Notes under the pieces: generated by a model
The model's input: the letters and a program-made list of their open reading frames with translations, nothing else
What the model was told of the DNA's origin: nothing
Database searches by the model: none
Part shown: piece after piece, positions 46,046 to 55,099 of the stretch
Layout: each line of letters starts with the position of its first letter
How positions within the stretch are numbered: the first letter of the stretch is position 1
Made by a program: the position numbers and the translations under genes
Assembly (NCBI RefSeq): GCF_900444945.1
Contig: NZ_UFRM01000001.1
Location: 196,501 to 260,500 of the forward strand
Length of the DNA stretch: 64,000 bases
Direction of reading: 5' to 3'
Source: Actinobacillus lignieresii
Lineage (GTDB): Bacteria; Pseudomonadota; Gammaproteobacteria; Enterobacterales; Pasteurellaceae

Positions 46046-48574
46046 GTGAAAACGTTACAGTTATCAACAAATACGGTAAATCATCATTTACCCGATACTT
46101 CCTTTTCAAAAAAGATTGATTGGGCGTCGCATTTATCTTGGGGAATCTCTCGTGTCGATGCTTTGGATCATTTCAGAACACAACGCGCTTTAGCGGCAAA
46201 TAGCCCGCAGTTTCAGCATGTTTTCTCATTATTACCGCTTTTAATTCATACCAATTTGCCCGAATTGCCGGCATATATAAAAAACGCACCGAGCGGTATC
46301 GCCGCTTTTGAACTTTCCGAATATCAGGCAAATTATCTTTCCGAATTATCGTTGTCGCATTTAGCGATTCGAAATTCCGCCGATCTTGTTGCGTTTGACG
46401 GGCTTTATTCGATGGGAAGCACCGGTACGATTACGCAAACCAGTTTGTCCGATATCGATTTATGGCTTTGTTATTCCGACCGTTTAAACGCTTTGGAGTA
46501 TCAATTAGTAGAGCAGAAGTTGGACAAAATCAAACAATGGGCGAAACGTCTCGGGGTGGACATCAGCTTCTATTTAATGAATCCGGCGCATTTTAAGGCG
46601 CATTTATATCATAGCGACGTAAACGAAGAGCATAGCGGCTCGGCACAACATTACTTCTTATTGGACGAATTTTATCGTTCGGCGATTCGTTTAGCCGGTA
46701 AGCGATTGCTTTGGTTACATTTGCCCGACGGGCTATACCGACAATATCTGTCTTCAGCCGAATTTAATCCGGCGGAATGGATTGATTTCGGTGATTTTTC
46801 ATCGCTTTCGACCGGTGAATTTTTCGGTGCAAGCCTTTGGCAGTTGTATAAAGGGATCGAATATCCGTATAAATCTGCAATTAAGATTTTATTACTGGAA
46901 AGTTATGCGGACACTTATCCGAATACGAATTTGATCTCAAAACAGTTCAAGCAAAAATTGTTAGCCGTGCAAACGGTCGAATATCATTTTGATCCTTATT
47001 TGGCGATGTTGGAGCAGGTCACGGATTATTTGAGCAAGCGTAAAGAAATGTTGCGGTTATCCCGTTTAAGAATGTGCTTTTACGTTAAGGCAAGCGAGGG
47101 GGAATCTCGCGAAACTTGGCGCACTCAAGCTCTGAGAGAGCTCATTGAAGGGTGGAATTGGAATCTGCAAGAGCTTAATTTATTGGATAATCGTCAGAAT
47201 TGGAAAATTAAGCAAGCGGTCACTCATCAGCAAATTATTGTCGAGCAGCTGTTGCAGAGTTATCGAAATTTAATTCAATTCGCCCGAAAATTTCATATCG
47301 ATCCGAGCATTTTAGCCAGTGATATTGATATTTTAATGCGAAAATTATATTCGGTGTTTGAAATGGCGCCGGGTAAAGTTCCGTTAATTAATCCTCAAAT
47401 TTCCGAGAATTTGGCGGAAAGTGCGGTGACTTTTATTGAAGTACGGGAAGGATCTGCGATGCAAGCGGGCTGGTATATGATCAATCAAGCACCGAGAAGT
47501 CCTTATGATCCGGCATTGCGTTATGTAAGACAGGCGAAAAATTTAACTAAACTGGTTGCTTGGGGATACTTTAACGGTGTGATTACGTCTAATACCCAAT
47601 TGCATTTGGTTAGTCGTAGTTTGGATTTATCTCGGCTGCGTCAATTTATTACCGATTTGCGTTTGTCGTTTCCGGTTAAGGCACCGGAAATGATAGATGA
47701 CGATTTGTTACACCCGAATGAAATCCGTAGTTTGATTTTAGCGATAAATTTAGTGAAGGACCCGACCCAGAAATTAGAGCCGACCAGACGGGCGGTTCAA
47801 CCGAGCGATCTCTTTAACTTCGGATCCGCTCAACAAAGTTTGGTCGGTAGCGTGAGTATTATTTATCGTAATTTATGGAATGAAATTAGAACGCAGCACT
47901 TTGAAGGCGACGATGCGATTTTAAAAGCCTTGAAGCTGATTTCAAATAAGATTTATCGCAGCTCGGCTTCGCCGCAATCGGTTAATGTTTTTTGTTATAG
48001 CCGTCATTTGCGTAGCGAGTTACGTGATTTTATTGCGGAGTTGGTTCATAAGTGCATTACGATTCAAACGGGAACCATTTCACAAAAACAACCGTTAAGT
48101 ACGTTAAAAGTCGCCGGCAAAATGTGGCAATTCGTATTCGGCAAGCAGAAAGTAGAGATTCAACCGCTGAATGAACAAGCGGTCGAATTTAACCAAGAAA
48201 TTGCCAATTTGCAAGATGAAGCCGGTATGCGTGCCAAATCGAACTGTGTTTTCCCGAAAGAAATCGATGAATTTGCCAGTGAAGGCTTTTTACAATTTTT
48301 CTTTGAGGATAATGCGGACGAGAGCTTTAACGTTTATATTTTAGATGAGAAAAATACTTTGGAAGTTTGTCACGATTGTTTTTGTTCTAAAGAAGAAAAA
48401 GTTAAAGAAATCAATCGGATTCATGCCGCTGAAAACAGTAAAGAAAATGCGTCGTTGGAAAGTTTTAACTTCCCTCAGTTTTATCAATTAATTAGCCTAA
48501 ACAGTAAAACGCGGATAGTTCCTTTCCAAAGCAAACAACATCGACAATATTTGCGGCAAGTTCAACAAGGATAA
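46046..48574 (+). CDS. cyaA: CyaA, class I adenylate cyclase
   Basis: Makes cAMP for CRP, controlled by PTS signals. 842 aa (E. coli 848). Catalytic N-terminus contains DGLYSMGSTGTITQTSLSDIDLWLCY, and the C-terminal regulatory part is present. The start is GTG 46046, placed by AAGGGAG at 46033-46040; an out-of-frame ATG lies just before and a longer frame to 46013 is unsupported. Non-ATG start and the CRP-like site suggest tight control. It also feeds the competence regulon, including comA upstream in this window. Confidence 0.95.
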   Translation: MKTLQLSTNTVNHHLPDTSFSKKIDWASHLSWGISRVDALDHFRTQRALAANSPQFQHVFSLLPLLIHTNLPELPAYIKNAPSGIAAFELSEYQANYLSELSLSHLAIRNSADLVAFDGLYSMGSTGTITQTSLSDIDLWLCYSDRLNALEYQLVEQKLDKIKQWAKRLGVDISFYLMNPAHFKAHLYHSDVNEEHSGSAQHYFLLDEFYRSAIRLAGKRLLWLHLPDGLYRQYLSSAEFNPAEWIDFGDFSSLSTGEFFGASLWQLYKGIEYPYKSAIKILLLESYADTYPNTNLISKQFKQKLLAVQTVEYHFDPYLAMLEQVTDYLSKRKEMLRLSRLRMCFYVKASEGESRETWRTQALRELIEGWNWNLQELNLLDNRQNWKIKQAVTHQQIIVEQLLQSYRNLIQFARKFHIDPSILASDIDILMRKLYSVFEMAPGKVPLINPQISENLAESAVTFIEVREGSAMQAGWYMINQAPRSPYDPALRYVRQAKNLTKLVAWGYFNGVITSNTQLHLVSRSLDLSRLRQFITDLRLSFPVKAPEMIDDDLLHPNEIRSLILAINLVKDPTQKLEPTRRAVQPSDLFNFGSAQQSLVGSVSIIYRNLWNEIRTQHFEGDDAILKALKLISNKIYRSSASPQSVNVFCYSRHLRSELRDFIAELVHKCITIQTGTISQKQPLSTLKVAGKMWQFVFGKQKVEIQPLNEQAVEFNQEIANLQDEAGMRAKSNCVFPKEIDEFASEGFLQFFFEDNADESFNVYILDEKNTLEVCHDCFCSKEEKVKEINRIHAAENSKENASLESFNFPQFYQLISLNSKTRIVPFQSKQHRQYLRQVQQG

Positions 48575-48662
48575 TATGCTTATTACTCAACTGCTAAATT
48601 GATGTGCGCATCGAAGTAAACAAGCATGGATTTAGTTATTTTATATTTGGAACCTCAATTTT

Positions 48663-50528
48663 ATGGTGATAGATATCTCTCATTTGGATAATCCGGAATT
48701 AGCAAAAATCGTAGCGTTACTCGCTACCAGTATTACGATTGTGCCGTTATTTAAACGTATCGGGCTGGGTAGCGTACTGGGTTATTTAGTAGCAGGATGT
48801 CTGATCGGTCCGTCCGTGTTGGGGCTGATTCAAGATCCGCAAGCGGTCGTCCATTTGGCGGAACTCGGTGTCGTGATGTTCCTATTCATTATCGGTTTGG
48901 AAATGCACCCGGAGCTATTGTGGAGTATGCGTAAAGCTATTTTCGGAAGAGGCTTCTTACAAGTGGCGACTTGCGGCGTTTTATTGACTTTAACCGGTAT
49001 CTATATTCTGGGTTTAACTAAAGAAGTGGCGTTTATCGCCAGTGCGGGTTTTACCCTGTCTTCCACCGCGATTGTGATGCAAGTGCTTGAAGATAAAGGG
49101 ATTGCCAGCACGCAAAAAGGACAGCGCATCGTTTCGACTTTATTATTTGAAGATTTGGCTATCGTGCCTTTGTTGGCGACGATTGCCTTTTTGGCGCCGG
49201 AACAAGCGAATGAAGAAAAAACATCCAGCTTAACTTCTATCGGTATTGCGATTGTCGGCATTATTATTTTAGTTGTCGGCAGTAAATGGGTAATGAATCC
49301 GCTATTTAGAATGATCTCGAAAGCGAAAGTACGTGAAATGATGACGGCTGCGGCATTATTAGTGGTTCTCGGTGCGGCGTTATTGATGGAAATGAGCGGG
49401 CTTTCGATGGCAATGGGAGCGTTCGTTGCCGGAGTTGTTCTGTCCGAATCTTCTTTCCGTCACCAATTGGAAGCGGATATCGAGCCGTTCAGGGGCTTAT
49501 TGCTCGGGCTGTTTTTTATGGGCGTAGGGATGTCGCTTGATCTGAATTTCGTATTTAACGATTTAATTTGGTTATTAAGTATCGTAGCGGTCTGTGTGTT
49601 AGGGAAAGCGTTCGGCGTTTATATCATCGCTTTAATTACACGATTGCCTCATCGCGAAGCCTTGATGCGTACTTCGATTATGAGCCATGGAGGCGAATTT
49701 GCATTCGTCCTGTTTTCCGCAGCGGCGGCGGCAGGCTTGTTGGATCAAGATCAACAGGCGACTTTTACCGCAGCGGTGATTGTGTCGATGTTGATTTCTC
49801 CGTTAGTGATGTTGCTGATGCAGCGTATGATTGCACGTAAAGCGAGTGCCGAAGCGCCGAATATGATGGAGATTGAAGTGGCGGAAGATCTGGAGAACAG
49901 TGTGATTGTGATTGGTTTCGGTCGTTTCAGTCAGATTGTTTGTCAAGCGTTATTGGCGAGAGGTATTACGGTAACGGTGATCGATTCGAGTACCGATCGT
50001 ATTCGTGCGGCGGCTACCTTCGGCTTTAAAGTGTATTATGGGGACGGTACTCGACTGGACGTGTTGCGAGCAAGCGGATTGGAAAAAGCCGATTGTGTCG
50101 TATTGGGTATCAATAATCCGGCGCGTAGCGCATTAATTGTAGAACAAATCAAAAACGAATATCCGCTCACGCCGGTCTTTGCACGAACTTATGACCGCCA
50201 TAGTGCGATTGAATTAACGAAATTACATGTAGATTTCCAAATTCGTGAAACCTTGGAATCCGCATTGGTATTGAGTAAAGCGGCAATGATGAAATTAGGG
50301 GTGGACGAAGTGGAAGCAACCGAAATTGTGGAGAATGTGCGTTTGCTGGATAGAGAGCGTTTTAAAGAAGAACTGATTTACGGCACTTCGGCGGAATTGA
50401 TTCGTAAATATTTTACGCCGAAGCCGTTTGTTAAGCCGCAACAAGAAGCGGAAGCCTTAAATGAAGATGCGGCGGAAATCTTAGCGGAAGAAGCGGTCGA
50501 GTCAAATGCGGAAAGCAAAGAGAAGTAA
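48663..50528 (+). CDS. Kef-type monovalent cation:proton antiporter (CPA2)
   Basis: Membrane protein of 621 aa with about twelve helices in the first 390 residues and a cytoplasmic TrkA-N/Rossmann domain (IVIGFGRFSQIVCQALL, near 420). The Kef opening GLGSVLGYLVAGCLIGPSVLGL, FIIGLEMHPELLW and GLLLGLFFMGVGMS are shared with KefB/KefC. Which ion is exchanged and whether glutathione gates it is uncertain; neither KefF nor KefG lies next to it. The acidic C-terminal tail (EALNEDAAEILAEEAVE) is low in complexity. Confidence 0.9.
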   Translation: MVIDISHLDNPELAKIVALLATSITIVPLFKRIGLGSVLGYLVAGCLIGPSVLGLIQDPQAVVHLAELGVVMFLFIIGLEMHPELLWSMRKAIFGRGFLQVATCGVLLTLTGIYILGLTKEVAFIASAGFTLSSTAIVMQVLEDKGIASTQKGQRIVSTLLFEDLAIVPLLATIAFLAPEQANEEKTSSLTSIGIAIVGIIILVVGSKWVMNPLFRMISKAKVREMMTAAALLVVLGAALLMEMSGLSMAMGAFVAGVVLSESSFRHQLEADIEPFRGLLLGLFFMGVGMSLDLNFVFNDLIWLLSIVAVCVLGKAFGVYIIALITRLPHREALMRTSIMSHGGEFAFVLFSAAAAAGLLDQDQQATFTAAVIVSMLISPLVMLLMQRMIARKASAEAPNMMEIEVAEDLENSVIVIGFGRFSQIVCQALLARGITVTVIDSSTDRIRAAATFGFKVYYGDGTRLDVLRASGLEKADCVVLGINNPARSALIVEQIKNEYPLTPVFARTYDRHSAIELTKLHVDFQIRETLESALVLSKAAMMKLGVDEVEATEIVENVRLLDRERFKEELIYGTSAELIRKYFTPKPFVKPQQEAEALNEDAAEILAEEAVESNAESKEK

Positions 50529-50567
50529 ACGTCTGAAAAATTCGTATTTGATCAAATATCTTAACAA

Positions 50568-50591
50568 CAAAGGGCGAGTTATCGCCCTTTT
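50568..50591 (+). terminator. Terminator after the Kef-like gene
   Basis: AAAGGGCGA pairs with TCGCCCTTT around GTTA, followed by TCGTTT. Confidence 0.85.
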
Positions 50592-50698
50592 CGTTTACAT
50601 AAAGGTAACAAATCTTTATGATTAGCCTTAGTAAAACAAGCGGTTATTTTTAAGATTTTCTTTGTAAAATCAGATGTTATTTATTGAAGTGGGTTCTT

Positions 50699-52615
50699 AT
50701 GCTTCCTGAGTTGGGTTATTTTGCGTTAATTTTTGCAGCGGTTGCCGCTGTTTGCCAAGTAGGGCTGTCCTTGTGGGGAGAGATCACTAAGAAAACGGAT
50801 TTTCTTCGATACAATACGTTGTTGAGCAGCCTGCAAACGGTAGGTTGTTTGTCGTCGTTCGGGATATTGGCTTATGCTTTTTTGAGTGATGATTTTTCGG
50901 TGATTTATGTCGCCCAACATTCCAACAGCCAATTACCGGATTTCTTTAAATTTGCGGCGACTTGGGGCGGACACGAAGGCTCAATGCTGTTTTGGCTGAC
51001 CGCACTGACACTATGGACCAGCGTTTTTTGCATTTTTTCGGATAAATCTGACCGCTTGTTTAATCAGCGAACCTTGGCGGTATTAGGCTTGATTAGCCTA
51101 GGATTTATGCTGTTTATTCTTTTGGTTTCCAATCCGTTTGAGCGTAGTTTTCCGCCTCCGCCGGAGGGCAGAGATCTTAACCCGATGTTGCAAGACGTAG
51201 GGCTTATCTTCCATCCGCCTTTACTTTATTTAGGTTATGTCGGTTTTGCGGTAAGCTTTGCAATGGTCGTGGCGGCATTAATGGAAGGTATGCTGGATGC
51301 CGCAGTAGTGCGTTGGATTCGACCTTGGACAATGATCTCTTGGGGCTTTCTTACCGCAGGGATTATTCTCGGTGCATGGTGGGCGTATTATGAACTGGGC
51401 TGGGGCGGCTGGTGGTTCTGGGATCCGGTTGAAAACGCTTCGTTAATGCCGTGGCTATTGGGAACCGCATTAGTGCATAGCTTGGTTGTGAGCGAGCAGC
51501 GCGGTATTTTTAACTATTGGACGATTTTACTGGCGATTTTTGCTTTTGCATTGAGCTTACTCGGGACTTTTATCGTGCGTTCCGGCGTACTCACTTCGGT
51601 ACATGCGTTTGCAGTTGATCCGGATAGAGGAATGGCACTGCTTATTCTGTTTTTCAGTTTAAGTTTTATTGCGTTAGCCTTGTTCGCTTTTAGAGTGAAT
51701 TTGTGGCAGGGCGAAGTGCGTTTCCAACCGCTATCCAAAGAAACCGCTTTATTATTAGTAAACGGCTTATTGAGCGTAGCGACTTCGGTTGTCCTACTCG
51801 GGACTTTTTACCCGATGATTTTTACGGCGATGAATTGGGGCTCGATTTCGGTTGGCGCACCTTATTTCAATAATGTTTTTGCACCGTTGGCATTATTATT
51901 AATGACGGTAATGGGATTTGCCGTCGTATTGCGTTGGAAGCAAATTCCGTCAAAACAAATTCTGATGAAATTATGGCTGTTACCGGTAGCGGTAGGATTG
52001 AGTTTCCTATTGATTCAACAAACGATTTCGCAAACAAAGTTGTATCAATTTGGCGTCTTACCGACGGTATTCGTCAGCCTTGCCGTTTGGATTATTCTGA
52101 CGCATTTGCCTTATTCGGCGAAATTTCTGAAAATCCGACCGCTTGCTATGCGTTTGGCGCATATCGGTTTTGCGATTTGTGTTATCGGTGCCATGATGAA
52201 CAGTTATTACGGCGATGAAATCGGCGTACGTTTAAAACCGCAGCAACAGGCGGATCTTGCCGGGTTTACCTTTAAATATGAAGATTATCAGGACGGTATC
52301 GGTGCGAACTACACGTCCGAAAATGCGCTATTTAGCATAAGCAAAGCGGGAAAAACGCTTGCGACGGTAGTGGCGGAGCGCCGCTATTACGATATTCGCA
52401 CCATGACGATGTCGGAAGTCGGGCTTTATCATCACGGCTTGGACGATATTTATATTGTGATGGGCGATAAGTTCGGCAATTTGGAATATGCTTTCCGTTT
52501 GCATTATAAGCCTTATGTCGGCGCACTATGGCTTGGCGGTATTATTATGGTGATAGCTTCCATACTTGCCTTATTCGGTTATCGTCGAAAATCGGATATT
52601 ACAGCGGATAAATAA
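50699..52615 (+). CDS. ccmF: CcmF/NrfE-type haem lyase for cytochrome c maturation
   Basis: Inner-membrane protein of about fifteen helices that attaches haem to apocytochromes c. It carries the WWD haem motif (GGWWFWDPVENASLMPWL) and the flanking WGGHEGSMLFW and HPPLLYLGYVG motifs. The ATG at 50699 gives MLPELGYFALIFAAVAAV; 638 aa is close to E. coli CcmF (647), longer than NrfE (552). ccmABCDE are not here, so this may be either a displaced ccm half-operon or an nrfEFG set for nitrite reductase. An uptake word lies at about 50636. Confidence 0.88.
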   Translation: MLPELGYFALIFAAVAAVCQVGLSLWGEITKKTDFLRYNTLLSSLQTVGCLSSFGILAYAFLSDDFSVIYVAQHSNSQLPDFFKFAATWGGHEGSMLFWLTALTLWTSVFCIFSDKSDRLFNQRTLAVLGLISLGFMLFILLVSNPFERSFPPPPEGRDLNPMLQDVGLIFHPPLLYLGYVGFAVSFAMVVAALMEGMLDAAVVRWIRPWTMISWGFLTAGIILGAWWAYYELGWGGWWFWDPVENASLMPWLLGTALVHSLVVSEQRGIFNYWTILLAIFAFALSLLGTFIVRSGVLTSVHAFAVDPDRGMALLILFFSLSFIALALFAFRVNLWQGEVRFQPLSKETALLLVNGLLSVATSVVLLGTFYPMIFTAMNWGSISVGAPYFNNVFAPLALLLMTVMGFAVVLRWKQIPSKQILMKLWLLPVAVGLSFLLIQQTISQTKLYQFGVLPTVFVSLAVWIILTHLPYSAKFLKIRPLAMRLAHIGFAICVIGAMMNSYYGDEIGVRLKPQQQADLAGFTFKYEDYQDGIGANYTSENALFSISKAGKTLATVVAERRYYDIRTMTMSEVGLYHHGLDDIYIVMGDKFGNLEYAFRLHYKPYVGALWLGGIIMVIASILALFGYRRKSDITADK

Positions 52616-52616
52616 T

Positions 52617-53150
52617 ATGAAAAAAACCTTTTTATTTTTACCTTTATTATTGTTGATTGCACTGGTAGCGTTTTTAACCGTGCCGTTAATGAATAAGGAT
52701 GCCCTTTCGCCGACCGAAGATTGGCGAGATAAACCTTTTCCGGAATTTGTCGGTAAAAATTTACTCGATCATAATGCGCATATTAATAATAACAGTTTGC
52801 CGAAAGAGCCTTATATTTTAAACGTGTGGGCAAGTTGGTGTATTTGGTGTATTAAAGAATTTCCGATTTTACTCAAATTGAAAGAACAAGGCGTGCCGAT
52901 TGTCGGGCTTACCTATTCCGATCAACCGAAGGATGCGCGCGAAGCCTTGGTTCGTTGGGGTAATCCGTTCGATTTGGTTATTGATGATTATGAAAAAGGG
53001 TTTCTAATTCAGACGCTGAAAGTTTCGTCCGCACCTTCCAGTTATTTAATTGATAAACACGGTGTGGTACGTTACCAACAAAAAGGATATAACCCGGATT
53101 TCGAGCAGGATTTTCTCCCTCGTTTAAAAGCGTTACAAGAGGAAAAATAA
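52617..53150 (+). CDS. ccmG: CcmG/DsbE-type thiol:disulfide oxidoreductase
   Basis: Periplasmic thioredoxin-like reductant for apocytochrome thiols, anchored by an N-terminal helix (about residues 6-24). 177 aa. The active site is WASWCIWCIKEFP (CxxC), and SSAPSSYLIDKHGVVRYQ contains the cis-Pro region. ATG 52617 follows the ccmF stop by 1 nt. It shares a base with the next start. Confidence 0.92.
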   Translation: MKKTFLFLPLLLLIALVAFLTVPLMNKDALSPTEDWRDKPFPEFVGKNLLDHNAHINNNSLPKEPYILNVWASWCIWCIKEFPILLKLKEQGVPIVGLTYSDQPKDAREALVRWGNPFDLVIDDYEKGFLIQTLKVSSAPSSYLIDKHGVVRYQQKGYNPDFEQDFLPRLKALQEEK

Positions 53151-53548
53151 TGACGAAACTATTGCAAAAAATCGCGTTTATTTTACCGCTTGTCTTCAGT
53201 TTGGTTGCTAAAGCGGAAATGGTGGATACTTTTCAGTTTCAGAACGAAACCGATCGTGTGCGAGCGGTCGCTTTGGCAAAATCTTTGCGTTGTCCGCAGT
53301 GCCAAAACCAAAATTTAGTCGAATCGAACGCAACCACGGCGTATAAACTGCGTTTAGAAGTGTATGAAATGGTGAATCAAGGTAAAACGGACGAAGAAAT
53401 TATTAAGATAATGACCGAACGTTTCGGACACTTCGTCAATTATAAACCGCCGTTTAATGCGCAAACCTGGTTATTATGGGGAATGCCGGTCGGGTTATTT
53501 CTCATACTGTTCGGCGCAATTGTATGGCGTACCAAAAAACGTAAATAG
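53150..53548 (+). CDS. CcmH/NrfF-type haem lyase subunit
   Basis: Short thiol-redox subunit, 132 aa, with a signal sequence, the LRCPQCQNQNLVES motif (CxxC near residue 44) and a C-terminal helix (WLLWGMPVGLFLILFGAIVW). E. coli CcmH is a 350-aa fusion, whereas this separate small form resembles NrfF/CcmL. It starts on the last base of ccmG. Confidence 0.9.
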   Translation: MTKLLQKIAFILPLVFSLVAKAEMVDTFQFQNETDRVRAVALAKSLRCPQCQNQNLVESNATTAYKLRLEVYEMVNQGKTDEEIIKIMTERFGHFVNYKPPFNAQTWLLWGMPVGLFLILFGAIVWRTKKRK

Positions 53549-53562
53549 CAATGTAAATAAAG

Positions 53563-54309
53563 ATGAAAACAAGACAACAACTTAACCAAGATAATTATCA
53601 ACAAGCGGTTAAATTTGCCGATAATTTTAGCGAGGATCTGAAAGCGGAATATCTTGCCGAAGCGCAGGAACGTTATCAATTCGAGCGGCAACAAATTTCC
53701 GAACATTTGCAAAATGTTAAACAAAAACGACCGCTTGTTTTATCTCTTTTATTATTGGTTATCTTATCGGTTTCCGGTGTGACGTATTGGCAGACGGGAC
53801 GTTATCAAATCGTACAAACCGGAAATCAAATGCACCAAGCCTTTCAAGTACAAACGCAATTGGAAGACAAAGAGCAGAAAAATTATCGTTATATTACGAA
53901 TCTGCAGGATCGTTTGCGAGCAACACCGAATGACGGCGATCTCTGGTATGAATTAGGGCAAGCTTATACCTTGAGTAACGAATTCGAGTCCGCATTGGTT
54001 TGTTACGACAATGCTTTAAAAGTTCTCGGTGAAAAGGCGGCAATCCTCGGAGCAATGGCTGCCGCCGAATACTACGCCAATCAGAATAAGATTTCGGCGA
54101 GAGCGCAGCAATGGATTGACAGAGCATTACGTTTAGATCAGAAAGAAAGTTCAAGTTTATTGTTATTGGCTTCGGACGCTTATGCGAAAAAGGATTACCA
54201 ACAAGCGATAGATTTATGGCGTAAAGTATTGGATAGTGATAACGAGTCGATAAACCGTCGTGCAATTATTCAGAGTATGCAAGCGGCACGAGAAATGATA
54301 AATCAATAA
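53563..54309 (+). CDS. CcmI/NrfG-like TPR protein
   Basis: 248-aa protein with one helix (about residues 64-80) and TPR repeats (DLWYELGQAYTLSNEFESALVCYDNAL, and ALRLDQKESSSLLLLASDAYAKKDYQQAIDLWRKVL). It would hold apocytochrome c for the haem lyase. Its N-terminal region (QQAVKFADNFSEDLKAEYLAE) contains a coded uptake word (about 53604). It closes the four-gene unit. Confidence 0.85.
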   Translation: MKTRQQLNQDNYQQAVKFADNFSEDLKAEYLAEAQERYQFERQQISEHLQNVKQKRPLVLSLLLLVILSVSGVTYWQTGRYQIVQTGNQMHQAFQVQTQLEDKEQKNYRYITNLQDRLRATPNDGDLWYELGQAYTLSNEFESALVCYDNALKVLGEKAAILGAMAAAEYYANQNKISARAQQWIDRALRLDQKESSSLLLLASDAYAKKDYQQAIDLWRKVLDSDNESINRRAIIQSMQAAREMINQ

Positions 54310-54327
54310 TTTTCAAGTGATGAGAGA

Positions 54328-54357
54328 GGGGCAATCTTAACGGATTGCTCCTTTTTT
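54328..54357 (+). terminator. Terminator after the cytochrome c maturation genes
   Basis: GGGGCAATC pairs with GATTGCTCC around TTAACG, followed by TTTTTT. Confidence 0.88.
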
Positions 54358-54450
54358 ATGCTCCAAATAACGAGTAACTCCTCGATTTCTTAAATAAACG
54401 TCAAAATTTACATTTTTAGGATTGCGCAAATTAATGGGATTAATATAATT

Positions 54451-54469
54451 AATAATCGTTTTTATTATC
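54451..54469. promoter_or_regulatory. Fur-box-like site upstream of hugZ-hgbA
   Basis: AATAATCGTTTTTATTATC agrees at 13 of 19 positions with the Fur consensus and is palindromic at its ends (ATAAT/ATTAT). It lies about 45 bp upstream of hugZ, fitting iron repression. Confidence 0.65.
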
Positions 54470-54512
54470 AATAACTTTGATAGAAATTTGAATGAAAAAT
54501 TAAGGAGATCTT

Positions 54513-55034
54513 ATGACAGCGAAAAATCGCCAAGAAGTATTACAAAATCGTTTAGGACCGGAAATTCAAGAATTAAAAAAAAATATTCAAACTATTGTAC
54601 TTTCGACGGTAGATAAAGACGGTAATCCGAACGTAAGCTACGCCCCTTTTGTGATTAATAACGGCGAATATCAAGTACTTATTTCAACCATTGCACGTCA
54701 CGCCCGTAATTTAACGGAAGTACCGAAAGTATCGTTAATGCTGATTGACGATGAAACGAAAAGCCGTCAAATTTTTGCTCGCCGCCGTTTAACGTTTGAT
54801 GCGACTTCACGTTTAATTGAACGTGAAGGTGAAGAGTGGGAAAGTGGTTTAAAAGCATTAAAAGCACGCCATGGTGATCTTATTGATGAGCTTTCAAAAA
54901 TGAAAGATTTCAACTTATTCAGTTTTAAACCGACACAAGGCCTTTTCGTAAAAGGCTTTGGTAAAGCTTTCGAAGTAAGCTCGGATGATCTAGTGAATAT
55001 CGTTCACCTAGATGAAGGTCATAAAACAGAATAA
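54513..55034 (+). CDS. hugZ: HugZ/HutZ-type haem utilisation protein
   Basis: 173-aa protein of the split-barrel pyridoxamine-oxidase-like fold, used for haem storage or degradation after uptake. Motifs ILSTVDKDGNPNVSYAPFVI and FSFKPTQGLFVKGFGKAF are typical. It lies just upstream of the haemoglobin receptor gene, as reported for Actinobacillus hgbA. ATG follows AAGGAG. Confidence 0.9.
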   Translation: MTAKNRQEVLQNRLGPEIQELKKNIQTIVLSTVDKDGNPNVSYAPFVINNGEYQVLISTIARHARNLTEVPKVSLMLIDDETKSRQIFARRRLTFDATSRLIEREGEEWESGLKALKARHGDLIDELSKMKDFNLFSFKPTQGLFVKGFGKAFEVSSDDLVNIVHLDEGHKTE

Positions 55035-55044
55035 TTAAACATTT

Positions 55045-55076
55045 ACTGTGCTAGTTTTGGCTAGCACAGTTTTTTT
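55045..55076 (+). terminator. Hairpin between hugZ and hgbA
   Basis: ACTGTGCTAG and CTAGCACAGT pair perfectly around TTTTGG with seven T after. It would cut down hgbA transcription from the hugZ promoter unless read through. Confidence 0.88.
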
Positions 55077-55099
55077 ATCTTGTCTAAAGGAGAATGATT

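Noticed and set aside
50544..50562. FNR-like TTTGATCAAATA before ccmF
   Set aside because: The spacing is not that of TTGAT-N4-ATCAA and the string lies before the terminator of the Kef-like gene.
55094..55099. hgbA starting at ATG 55094
   Set aside because: It leaves one base between the ribosome site GGAG and the start; GTG 55100 has normal spacing.
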